DNA of 64,000 nt from Rubrivivax rivuli (lineage in GTDB: Bacteria; Pseudomonadota; Gammaproteobacteria; Burkholderiales; Burkholderiaceae_C): the NCBI RefSeq assembly GCF_004016505.1, contig NZ_SACR01000001.1:62001-126000 (forward strand). Direction: 5' to 3'. How positions within the stretch are numbered: the first letter of the stretch is position 1; the number at the start of each line of letters is the position of its first letter. The notes beneath the pieces are model-generated. The model made no database searches. It saw nothing but the letters and a program-made list of their open reading frames with translations, and was not told the origin of the DNA. The translations under genes were made by a program, and so were the position numbers. Below, one piece after another: positions 6,963-14,805 of this stretch.

Positions 6963-8549
6963 CTACTTGTGGCCGCCTGAACCGCTGGACCAGCCGCCGT
7001 AGCTGCCGCCGCTGCTGCGGTAGCCGCTGCCCGAGCCGCGGTTGCGTTCGCACTGCTGGTACTCGGCACTCGCCGCGCCGAAGGTGTTGCGCACCTGGTC
7101 GCATTCGTTGTCGCTGCACATCGCCAGCAAGACCACCACGCCCAGCACCAGCACCACCAGCAGCAGCGCCTTGGGCACGCCGGCGGCCTTGAAGCTGGTG
7201 GGCGAGACGTCGCGCTGCAGCGCCGCGCGCTGGCCGGCGGCCAGGCCGAAGGCATCGGCCACGGTCTCGGCCTTCAGCACCTGCCCGGCCGACCACGTCA
7301 CCTCCTGCCGCGTCTTCTCGCGTGACAGGCGCTTGGCCACCGCACGGCCCGTGCCTTCGTAGTCGGTGACACGCGCGCGCTCGTCGCGCTGCACGCGCCA
7401 GTAGAACTCGCCCTGCACCCAGGTGACCTTGGCGTCGTAGCTCCACTTCTCCTGGTAGCTGTCGTTCTGCCAGGTGGCCTGCTTGCCGCGCACGGCGGGC
7501 GCGCCGGTGATGGGGCGCACCCAGCTCCAGCCTTCGTTGGTGTCGACGAGAAAGGCGAAACCGGCGCCCGCGTTGTAGAGCAGGTACTCGCGCCAGAAGC
7601 TCGTTTCTTCATCGTCACCGGGCGCGGGGATGTCGCAGCGCTCGAGGTAGCCCACCACCTGCCAGGGCAAGGGCGGGCCGTCCAGCGCCAGCGTGCCGGT
7701 GCGGCCCAGGGGCAGCAGCGGCTCGGCGCCGCCCATGCCGGCGTTGTTCTGCTGGTAGTGCTTCAGCTCGGCGCCCAGGCCCTGGCTGATGTCCACCACC
7801 GAGGCGCAGTTCGTGCAGGTCAGGCTCTGCGTGCTGCTGAGCTTCACCTCCAGTGCCGTGCCGCAGTTGGGGCACTCGACGCCACGGCCTTTGAGCGTCT
7901 TCTCGCTGCTGTCCTTCAGGCCCTGCATGGCCAGCTCGGCCAGCAGCACGCTGCGGCCGACGCTGAAAGCCGGGCGCGCCGGGTCGCTGCCGTCCAGCGT
8001 GGCCACCTCGCCGGCGCCGTTGCGCAGGTCGACGACGGTGAACTCGCCTTCCAGCCGCGGCGGTAAAGGCAGTTCGCCCTGCGCGGCAATGAGGTGGGCG
8101 CTCTGCACCGAGGCCACGTCCCAGGCGCGGCCGTCGGCCAGCACGCGCGTGCCGGCCTGCAGGCCGCCGATGCCAGGGGCGTCGGGCGGCAAGGGCTGGT
8201 CGAAAGCCAGCACGTAGGCGCCGTTGTCTTCGCTCAGCCACGCACTGCGGCCGTTGTCGAAGAGCGCGTGCCACTCGTTCCAGGTGCCGCCCTCGTAGCC
8301 GTACTGCAGGCGGCCGACCAGCGTGAACGCGACACCCTGGCGCGAGCCGCTCGCGCCCAGCTGCAGCGGGCTGTGGTCGTCGAAGAGCTCGGCGCTGACG
8401 CCAATGCGGCGCAGCGCCTCGCCATCGCGCACCAGCGTGCTGCGGCAGAAGCTGCAGACAGCGCTGGCCGAGGCCGCCGAAGCGAACTCGACCGGCGCAC
8501 CGCAGTTCGGACAAGCAGCGCGATAAGCGCGCTGCGGAGACGTGGCCAA
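6963..8549 (-). CDS. DUF4178 domain protein with two zinc ribbons and a C-terminal membrane anchor
   Basis: A 528-residue protein of unknown biochemical role. There are two CxxC zinc-ribbon pairs: CPNCG...CSFC at residues 14-35 and CPNCG...CTNC at about 225-250. Each precedes a DUF4178-like beta-rich region (WNEWHALFDNGRSAWLSEDN in the first; SFWREYLLYNAGAGFAFLVD in the second). So the protein is an internal duplication. A single hydrophobic helix, PKALLLVVLVLGVVVLLAMC, lies near residue 470, and the tail is Gly/Ser/Tyr-rich. The reading frame begins with TTG one base after the SPFH stop; the first Cys is only 13 codons in, so no later start is plausible. Tight coupling with SPFH and DUF350 suggests one membrane-associated complex. 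Confidence 0.87.
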   Translation of the reverse strand: MATSPQRAYRAACPNCGAPVEFASAASASAVCSFCRSTLVRDGEALRRIGVSAELFDDHSPLQLGASGSRQGVAFTLVGRLQYGYEGGTWNEWHALFDNGRSAWLSEDNGAYVLAFDQPLPPDAPGIGGLQAGTRVLADGRAWDVASVQSAHLIAAQGELPLPPRLEGEFTVVDLRNGAGEVATLDGSDPARPAFSVGRSVLLAELAMQGLKDSSEKTLKGRGVECPNCGTALEVKLSSTQSLTCTNCASVVDISQGLGAELKHYQQNNAGMGGAEPLLPLGRTGTLALDGPPLPWQVVGYLERCDIPAPGDDEETSFWREYLLYNAGAGFAFLVDTNEGWSWVRPITGAPAVRGKQATWQNDSYQEKWSYDAKVTWVQGEFYWRVQRDERARVTDYEGTGRAVAKRLSREKTRQEVTWSAGQVLKAETVADAFGLAAGQRAALQRDVSPTSFKAAGVPKALLLVVLVLGVVVLLAMCSDNECDQVRNTFGAASAEYQQCERNRGSGSGYRSSGGSYGGWSSGSGGHK

Positions 8550-8550
8550 C

Positions 8551-9609
8551 TTAGACCAGCTTCTTCAGCAGTTCCGCCTTCTTGGCAGCGAACTCGTCTT
8601 CGGTGAGGATGCCCTTGGCCTTCAGGTCAGCCAGCTTCTCCAGCGTGGCCATCACCTCGTCGGGCTTGATGCCAACCGCAGCGGCTGCAACGCCTGCCGC
8701 CTGCGCCGCCGCAGCACCACCGCCTTGCAACCCGGCCTGCAGCTGCTGCGCCATCACCTGGCCCAGCGCCACGCCGGCGCCCAGGCCCATGGCGTCGCCC
8801 ACCACGCCGCTGCCGCCACCACCGCCCGCCGCGCCTTCGGCGAATTTCGGGATGGCCTGCGCCGTCTGGTACTGCATGAACTTGCCCATGTCGTTGCCGA
8901 CCATGCCCATGCCGATCTTCTGGTCGAGGATCTTCTGCAGTTCCTCGGGCAGGCTCACGTTCTGCACCGTCACGCTCACCAGCGCCAGGCCCAGCTTGGC
9001 GAACTCAGGGGCGGTGGCTTCCTGCAACTGCTTGGCGAACTCGATCTGGTTCGAGGCCAGGTCGAGGAAAGGAATGCCGCTCTGCGCCACGGCATCGCTG
9101 ATGTGCTGCAGCATCAGGCCGCGCAACTGACCGTCCAGCTCTTCGACCGTGTAGCGCGCGCTGGTGCCACTCACCGCGGTGTGGAAGAGCTTGGGGTCCT
9201 GGATCGCGTAGGCGTAGTTGCCGAAGGCGCGCAGCCGCACGGCACCGAAGTCCTTGTCGCGGATGGTGACGGGCTGCGTGGTGCCCCAGCGGCGGTCGAG
9301 CTGCTGGCGCGTGCTGAAGAAGTAGACGTCGCTCTTGAACGGGCTCTGGAAGAGCTTGTCCCAGTTCTGCAGGTAGGTCAGCACCGGCAGCGTCTGCGTC
9401 GTCAGCTTGTACATGCCGGGGCCGAAGACGTCGGCCACCTTGCCCTCGTTGACGAAGACGGCCATCTGGCTCTCGCGTACCGTGAGGCTGCCGCCGTACT
9501 GGATCTCGTTGCCCGCCATCGGGTAGCGGAAGGCCAGCGTGCCGTCGCCGCTTTCCGTCCACTCCAGGATGTCGATGAACTGCTTCTTGATGAAATCCAT
9601 CAGCGCCAT
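8551..9609 (-). CDS. SPFH/band-7 (YdjI-like) protein with C-terminal SHOCT domain
   Basis: A 352-residue protein without an obvious membrane helix. The N-terminus MALMDFIKKQFIDILEW leads into an SPFH-type domain (NEIQYGGSLTVRESQMAVFV, followed by FGPGMYKL) as in Bacillus YdjI. The middle is a long helical/beta region. A Gly/Ala-rich stretch is near residues 265-310. The C-terminal 30 residues form a SHOCT motif (LADLKAKGILTEDEFAAKKA). SPFH proteins scaffold membrane microdomains. The ATG at 9609 has AGGAAAGGGG upstream and restores the usual family start; an earlier in-frame ATG at 9636 lacks this. It is the first gene of the SPFH-DUF4178-DUF350 set and divergent from the DUF3857 gene. Confidence 0.9.
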   Translation of the reverse strand: MALMDFIKKQFIDILEWTESGDGTLAFRYPMAGNEIQYGGSLTVRESQMAVFVNEGKVADVFGPGMYKLTTQTLPVLTYLQNWDKLFQSPFKSDVYFFSTRQQLDRRWGTTQPVTIRDKDFGAVRLRAFGNYAYAIQDPKLFHTAVSGTSARYTVEELDGQLRGLMLQHISDAVAQSGIPFLDLASNQIEFAKQLQEATAPEFAKLGLALVSVTVQNVSLPEELQKILDQKIGMGMVGNDMGKFMQYQTAQAIPKFAEGAAGGGGGSGVVGDAMGLGAGVALGQVMAQQLQAGLQGGGAAAAQAAGVAAAAVGIKPDEVMATLEKLADLKAKGILTEDEFAAKKAELLKKLV

Positions 9610-9730
9610 GGCCAGCCCCTTTCCTCGGGTGTGCACCCGGAGCGGGTGCGCGGCGAATAATAAGCACCGCTGCGGTCAGGGCCACCGCGCAATGCCGGCC
9701 AGCGGCCAGTTTTTCAGGGAGCACAAGAAG

Positions 9731-12637
9731 ATGCAGTTCTGGGCCCGGGCGCGACGCGCCCCCCTCCTGGCGCTTTGCGCCGTCGCGCTGGTCGGCGCCT
9801 TCGGGCTGGGCGCCCAGCCCGCCGCGGCCCAAGCCGCCGCCAGCAAGGCCAGCCCGGCGGCGCGCAAGCCCGCCGCCACCAAGGCCCCTGCGGCCAAGCC
9901 CGCGGTGCCGGCCGCGGCCACCCCCGCCGCCCCACCGCGCAGCGGCAAGGGCTGGCAGGTGGGTGCCATCCCGGCCTGGGTGGCGGCCCCACCCGCGCCC
10001 GATGCCAGCGCCCCCAAGGCCCCGGCCGTGGGCGCGCGGCGCGAACAGCTGGTGGACCTGCAGACCAACCACACCACGCCCAAGCCGCAGACCTTCGTGC
10101 GCATCCGCAGCGTCGCGCTGGACGCGGGCGCCCTGGGCGGCGTTTCACAGTGGCAGATCGGCTTCAACCCGGCCTTCCAGACCGTGGTCATCCACCACGC
10201 CAGCGTGCTGCGAGAGGGCCAGCGCAGCGAGCGACTGGCCGAAGCCCGCATCGAGCCCATGCGGCGCGAGCAGCGCCTGGAGCAGCAGGTGCTGGACGGC
10301 GGCGAGACGCTGCTGGTGGTGCTGTCCGACGTGCGCGTGGGCGACGCCGTGGAACTGGCCTACACCGTGGAAGGCGAGAACCCCATCTTCGAGGGCCGCA
10401 TCTCCGGCGGCATGCGCCTAGGCTACGACACGCCGGTGGACCTGCTGCACCACCGCTGGGTGCTGCCGGCGAACAAGACCGTCTACACCAAGCCGCTGGC
10501 CGGGCAGGACGAGGCCGAGAAGTTCACCGAGGGCAACACGCAGGTGCTGCGCGCCGTGCGCCACCAGTTGGCCGCCGTGGCGCAGGAGCAGGGCACGCCG
10601 CCCTGGTTCAAGGTCTACCGCGCCATCGACATCAGCGAGTACGCCAGCTGGTCCGAGGTGGACGCCTGGGCGCAGCGCCTGTTCGCGCTGCCCAGCCCCA
10701 CGCCGCCCACGGTGGCTGCCAAGGCCGAAGCCCTGCGCGCCACGGGCCTGAAGGACGAGGCGCTGATCTCCGAAGCCCTGCGCTTCGTGCAGGACGAGGT
10801 GCGCTACCTCAGCGTGAGCCTGGGCGAAAGCTCGCACCGGCCCAAGCCGCCGCAGCAGACCCTGGCCGAACTGCTGGGCGACTGCAAGGACAAGGTGGTG
10901 CTGCTCAACGCGCTGCTGCGCGAGCTGGGCTTCGACGCCAAGCCGGCGCTGGTCTCGGTGCAGCGCAACCGTGGCGTGCGCGACTACCTGCCCTCGCACG
11001 AGCTCTTCGACCACGTCATCACGCGCGTGGAGCACCAGGGCCGCGTGTGGTTTCTCGACGCCACCATCAACGGCCAGGGCCTGCAGATGGACAGCCGCGC
11101 CCAGTACCCCTACGGCGCCGCGCTGGTGGTGGGCGCCGGCAGCGAACTGCAGACCGTGCCCGAGCCACCCGCGGCCGTGAACCGCCTGCAGTTCGAGCAG
11201 CGCTGGGACCTGCGCGAGCCCGGCCGGCCGGCGCAGCTGGCCTTCACCATGCGTGCCATCGGCCTGCCGGCCGAACGCTGGCGCGCCGGCCAGGCGCAGG
11301 CCGGCGTGCAGGCGCTCAGCCAGGCCTTGGGCGGCAGCTTCGCGCGGCTCCTGCCCGGCCTCAAGACCCTGGGCGAGCCCGAGGTGGTGGACGACCGCCA
11401 GACCAACCGCTGGCAGTTCACGCAGCGCTTCGAGGTGCCCGAGTTCGGCCAGTACAACCGCGGCTACCTCGAGGCCGAGTTCGGTGCCATGGAGCTGCTG
11501 GACGTGCTGACGGGGCCCAACGAGACGCAGCGCCGCACGCCCTTCCTCGTCGACCAGCCACGCCTGGTGGAAAGCCGCATCGAGATCCAGGTGCCGGTGG
11601 CGATGACCAGCAGCACCCCGCCGCCAATGGAGATCGTCGAGCGCCAGTTCCGCTTCAGCGCCCGCATGGAGCTGCAAGGCCGCACGGCCAGCTTCGTGCG
11701 CCGCTACGAGCGCCGTGACGACCAGGTGCTGCCCACCGAGCTGAGCACCTGGCGCGAGAAGATCCTGCAGGCGCGGCAAGGCAGCTTCGGGCGCCTGCGC
11801 CTGCCGCTGCTGGAGGACAAGGCCATCGTGCCCGAACTGGAGAAGGTCGAGCGCCGGGTGCGCAACGCACGCGGTGCACGCAACGACGCGCTGCAGGGCC
11901 TGATCATGCGCAACGAGTTCGGCCGCACCATCGACGGCCAGGTGCTGCAGAAGATCCCGTCGGGCAGCCCGCTGGCGCAGCGCGTGCTGGTCTCGCGCGC
12001 CATCTCGCACAACCTGCTGGGCGACCATGCGCAGGCGCTGGCCGACGCCGATGCCGTGCTGGCCTTGCGCCCCGACGACGCCGAGGCGCTGGATGCACGC
12101 GGCGTGGCGCTGGCCGGCGCCGGCAAGGCCGAGGAAGCGCTGGCCAGCTTCGCGCGCATCACGCCCGCAGCCCGGCCGGCCGGGGCGGCCAGCTGGATGG
12201 GCTCGCTGCACTTCCTGCAGGGCCGCCCGGCCGAAGCCGAGAAGCTGCTGCGCGAGGCCGTGGCCAACGGCACCGGCGAAGGCCGCGAGTTCGCGCTGCT
12301 GTGGCTGTACCTGGCCGCCGAAGCCCAGGGCGGCCGTGGCGCCGCGGCGGTGGACGAACATGTCGAAGCCACCGACCCGCAGAAGCTGCCCGGCGCCCTG
12401 CTGCGCTTTCTGCTCGGCCGCATCGACCGCGCCGCACTGCTCAAGCAGGCCAGCGCCGCCCCCGAGATGGAGCGCCTGAACCTGGCCGAGGCTCACTTCT
12501 TCATCGGCCAGAAGCTGCTGCTGCAGGGCCAGCGCGAAGAAGCGATGCGCGCCTTCCAGCGCTGCGTGGACACCGGGGCCACGCCTTACCGCGAACTGAG
12601 CTTTGCGCGCCTGGCGCTGCAGGGCCAGGCGCGCTGA
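9731..12637 (+). CDS. Exported DUF3857/transglutaminase-like/TPR protein
   Basis: A 968-residue protein. The signal peptide covers residues 1 to about 36 (ALCAVALVGAFGLGAQPAAA), followed by an Ala/Pro/Lys-rich low-complexity stretch to about 75. A DUF3857 domain (residues ~110-260) precedes a transglutaminase-like core. In the core, Cys385 lies in LLGDCKDKVVLL, with His in SHELFDHVITRV and Asp in VWFLDATING. All three catalytic positions are therefore kept, so it could be a cysteine protease or transamidase in the periplasm. The C-terminal third is helical TPR-like (AQALADADAVLALRPDDAEA). The start at 9731 has AGGGAG nine bases upstream. Substrate unknown. The UbiH-like gene follows after 16 bases. 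Confidence 0.85.
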   Translation: MQFWARARRAPLLALCAVALVGAFGLGAQPAAAQAAASKASPAARKPAATKAPAAKPAVPAAATPAAPPRSGKGWQVGAIPAWVAAPPAPDASAPKAPAVGARREQLVDLQTNHTTPKPQTFVRIRSVALDAGALGGVSQWQIGFNPAFQTVVIHHASVLREGQRSERLAEARIEPMRREQRLEQQVLDGGETLLVVLSDVRVGDAVELAYTVEGENPIFEGRISGGMRLGYDTPVDLLHHRWVLPANKTVYTKPLAGQDEAEKFTEGNTQVLRAVRHQLAAVAQEQGTPPWFKVYRAIDISEYASWSEVDAWAQRLFALPSPTPPTVAAKAEALRATGLKDEALISEALRFVQDEVRYLSVSLGESSHRPKPPQQTLAELLGDCKDKVVLLNALLRELGFDAKPALVSVQRNRGVRDYLPSHELFDHVITRVEHQGRVWFLDATINGQGLQMDSRAQYPYGAALVVGAGSELQTVPEPPAAVNRLQFEQRWDLREPGRPAQLAFTMRAIGLPAERWRAGQAQAGVQALSQALGGSFARLLPGLKTLGEPEVVDDRQTNRWQFTQRFEVPEFGQYNRGYLEAEFGAMELLDVLTGPNETQRRTPFLVDQPRLVESRIEIQVPVAMTSSTPPPMEIVERQFRFSARMELQGRTASFVRRYERRDDQVLPTELSTWREKILQARQGSFGRLRLPLLEDKAIVPELEKVERRVRNARGARNDALQGLIMRNEFGRTIDGQVLQKIPSGSPLAQRVLVSRAISHNLLGDHAQALADADAVLALRPDDAEALDARGVALAGAGKAEEALASFARITPAARPAGAASWMGSLHFLQGRPAEAEKLLREAVANGTGEGREFALLWLYLAAEAQGGRGAAAVDEHVEATDPQKLPGALLRFLLGRIDRAALLKQASAAPEMERLNLAEAHFFIGQKLLLQGQREEAMRAFQRCVDTGATPYRELSFARLALQGQAR

Positions 12638-12653
12638 GCCAGACTCCGGCTCC

Positions 12654-13835
12654 ATGAACACCGCCTGGCAACTGGCCGTGGTGGGCGCCGGCCCGGTGGG
12701 GCTGGCGCTGGCCCTGCACGCGGCGCGGCTGCTGCCGCACGCGCAGATCACCGTCTTCGACGCCCGCGCGCTCGAACGCGACGTGGCCGCCGACCCGCGC
12801 ACCTTGGCACTGAACCTGGGCAGCCTGCAGTTCCTGCAGCGCCTGGGCGTGGCGCCGGGCGCGCTGCCGACCGGTGCCCAGCCCATCACCGAGGTGCACG
12901 TCTCGCAGCAGCCGCCCAGCTGGGGCCAGGCCGAGGTGCGCCTGCGCGCTGGCGAACTGGGCGTGCCGCACGTGGGCGCGGTGCTGAGCTACGGCTCGCT
13001 GCTGGCACCGCTGCAGGCCGCCTGGCTGGCCGCCGCGGCGGCCGAGCCGCAACGGCTGCACACGCGCTTCGGCACGCCCGTGGCGGGCTTGAAAGCCGAG
13101 GGCAGCGGCGTGGAGGTGGACGCCGGCGTGGCCGAACGCTTCGACCTCGCGGTGGTGGCCGAAGGCGGTGTGTTCGCCGACCAGACCCGCAAGGCCGTGA
13201 CCCACGACTACGCGCAGACCGCCTGGGTGGGCACCGCCACACTGGCCGGTGCCACGCCGGGCCTGGCCTTCGAGCGCTTCACACGGCAGGGCCCGGCGGC
13301 GCTGCTGCCGCTGCCGCCAGGCCCCGACGGCCAGGCCCGTGCCGCGCTGGTGTGGTGCGTGACCAGCGCCGACGACCCGGTGCGCGATCTGACCGACGCC
13401 CAGCGCCTGGCGGTGCTGAACACGCTCTTCCCGCCCGAGGCCGGGCGCGTGGTGGGCCTAGGCCCGCTGAAGACCTTTGCGCTGGGCCTGAACGCCGAGC
13501 GCACGCTGGTGCATGGGCGCACGGTGAACATCGGCAACGCGGCGCAGACCCTGCACCCGGTGGCCGGCCAGGGCCTGAACCTGGGCCTGCGCGACGTGCA
13601 GTCGCTGGTGGGTGCGCTGCGCTGGGCCGACGACCTGGACGCCGCGCTGCGCCGCGTGGAATGGGCGCGGGCGCCCGACCGCTGGGCCATGATCGCCGCC
13701 ACCGATTTCCTGGCGCGCAGCTTCACCTGGCAGCTGCCCGGGGCGGCCAGCGCACGCGGGCTGGGGCTGGCGGCGCTGGGTGCCTTGCCGCCGCTGAAGG
13801 GCTGGCTGGCGCGGCGGATGATGTTCGGCGGGTGA
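12654..13835 (+). CDS. UbiH/VisC/Coq6-family FAD monooxygenase
   Basis: A 393-residue flavoprotein hydroxylase, most likely for ubiquinone ring hydroxylation at the inner membrane. The FAD dinucleotide motif VVGAGPVGLALALH is at residues 8-21. The family motif DPRTLALNLGSLQFLQRLG lies near residue 45. The second FAD-contact motif GNAAQTLHPVAGQGLNLGLR is near residue 300, one residue off the usual GNAAHxLHP. Which position is hydroxylated (UbiH, UbiF, UbiI or UbiM type) cannot be told from these motifs. The ATG at 12654 begins directly before the first beta strand. It may be coexpressed with the preceding DUF3857 gene; it converges on the nitrilase gene with a 15-base gap. Confidence 0.9.
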   Translation: MNTAWQLAVVGAGPVGLALALHAARLLPHAQITVFDARALERDVAADPRTLALNLGSLQFLQRLGVAPGALPTGAQPITEVHVSQQPPSWGQAEVRLRAGELGVPHVGAVLSYGSLLAPLQAAWLAAAAAEPQRLHTRFGTPVAGLKAEGSGVEVDAGVAERFDLAVVAEGGVFADQTRKAVTHDYAQTAWVGTATLAGATPGLAFERFTRQGPAALLPLPPGPDGQARAALVWCVTSADDPVRDLTDAQRLAVLNTLFPPEAGRVVGLGPLKTFALGLNAERTLVHGRTVNIGNAAQTLHPVAGQGLNLGLRDVQSLVGALRWADDLDAALRRVEWARAPDRWAMIAATDFLARSFTWQLPGAASARGLGLAALGALPPLKGWLARRMMFGG

Positions 13836-13850
13836 CGAGCCGCTACAGCT

Positions 13851-14669
13851 TCAGAGCCGCCGGTGCGCCAGTGCCGGCAACTGCTGCCGCACCTGCGCGA
13901 TGCGCCCCAGTTCCAGTTCGCCCATCACCACGCCCTCGCCTTCGGGCAACACGCTCACGACCTGGCCCCAGGGGTCGATCAGCACGCTGTGGCCCCAGGT
14001 GCGGCGGCCGTTCTCGTGCAGCCCGCCCTGGGCAGGGGCCAGCACGTAACACTGGTTCTCGATGGCGCGGGCGCGCAGCAGCACCTCCCAGTGCGCTTGG
14101 CCGGTGGTGTGCGTGAAGGCCGCGGGCACCAGCAGCAGGTCGCAGGGCGGCGCCATCAAGGCGCGGTAGAGCTCCGGAAACCGCAGGTCGTAGCAGACGC
14201 TCAAGCCGATGCGCAGCGCGGGCGTTTGCGCCGTGGCCGGCAGGTCCAGTGCCACCGGCTGGCCGCCGGCGCAGAGCGTGCGGCCTTCGTCGTAGCTCTC
14301 GCGGCCGTTGTCGAAGGCGAAGAGGTGCACCTTGTCGTAGTGTCCTGCGGCGTGGCCATCGGGGCCGTAGACGGCGCAGCGGTTGAGAACACGGCCGGGC
14401 ACGTCTGCGTGCACGGGCAAGGTGCCGCCCACCAGCCACACGCCGTGGCGCAGGGCGGTCTCGGCCAGGAAGTCCTGGATGGGCCCCTGCCCCGGGGCCT
14501 CGGCCAGCGCGAGCTTGTCGGTGTCGCGCCGGCCCAGCAGGCAGAAGTATTCCGGCAGCGCCACCAGCCGGGCACCGGCATCGGCGGCCTGGGCCACCAG
14601 CCGGGCAGCGGCCTCGCGGTTGGCGGGCCACTCGGGGCGGCTGATCATCTGCACGGCGGCTGTCTTCAT
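13851..14669 (-). CDS. Carbon-nitrogen hydrolase (nitrilase superfamily, Nit1-like amidase)
   Basis: A 272-residue cytosolic amidase. The catalytic triad is visible: Glu in [11 protein letters not shown], Lys in [12 protein letters not shown], Cys in [15 protein letters not shown]. The pattern matches the Nit1/Nit2 subgroup whose characterised members hydrolyse deaminated glutathione or omega-amides of keto acids; that exact role is inference. The ATG at 14669 starts [14 protein letters not shown], the family's usual N-terminus. Longer in-frame extensions run into the glnE promoter region and lack homology. In related bacteria this gene often lies divergently next to glnE, as here. Confidence 0.93.
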   Translation of the reverse strand: MKTAAVQMISRPEWPANREAAARLVAQAADAGARLVALPEYFCLLGRRDTDKLALAEAPGQGPIQDFLAETALRHGVWLVGGTLPVHADVPGRVLNRCAVYGPDGHAAGHYDKVHLFAFDNGRESYDEGRTLCAGGQPVALDLPATAQTPALRIGLSVCYDLRFPELYRALMAPPCDLLLVPAAFTHTTGQAHWEVLLRARAIENQCYVLAPAQGGLHENGRRTWGHSVLIDPWGQVVSVLPEGEGVVMGELELGRIAQVRQQLPALAHRRL

Positions 14670-14805
14670 CCGCCTATTTTGCGACTGAACAGTCACCATA
14701 CCCCCCGGCCGGCATAGGCCATGCCAAGGCGATGACACTGCCGCTCCCGGACGCCGCACGCGCATGAATGCAGCGCCGGACCAGGGATTTTCCGGAGGGA
14801 TACCG

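Noticed and set aside
10418-12889. Minus-strand frame of about 820 codons over the DUF3857 gene
   Set aside because: No recognisable motifs, and the plus strand carries signal peptide, catalytic triad and TPRs.
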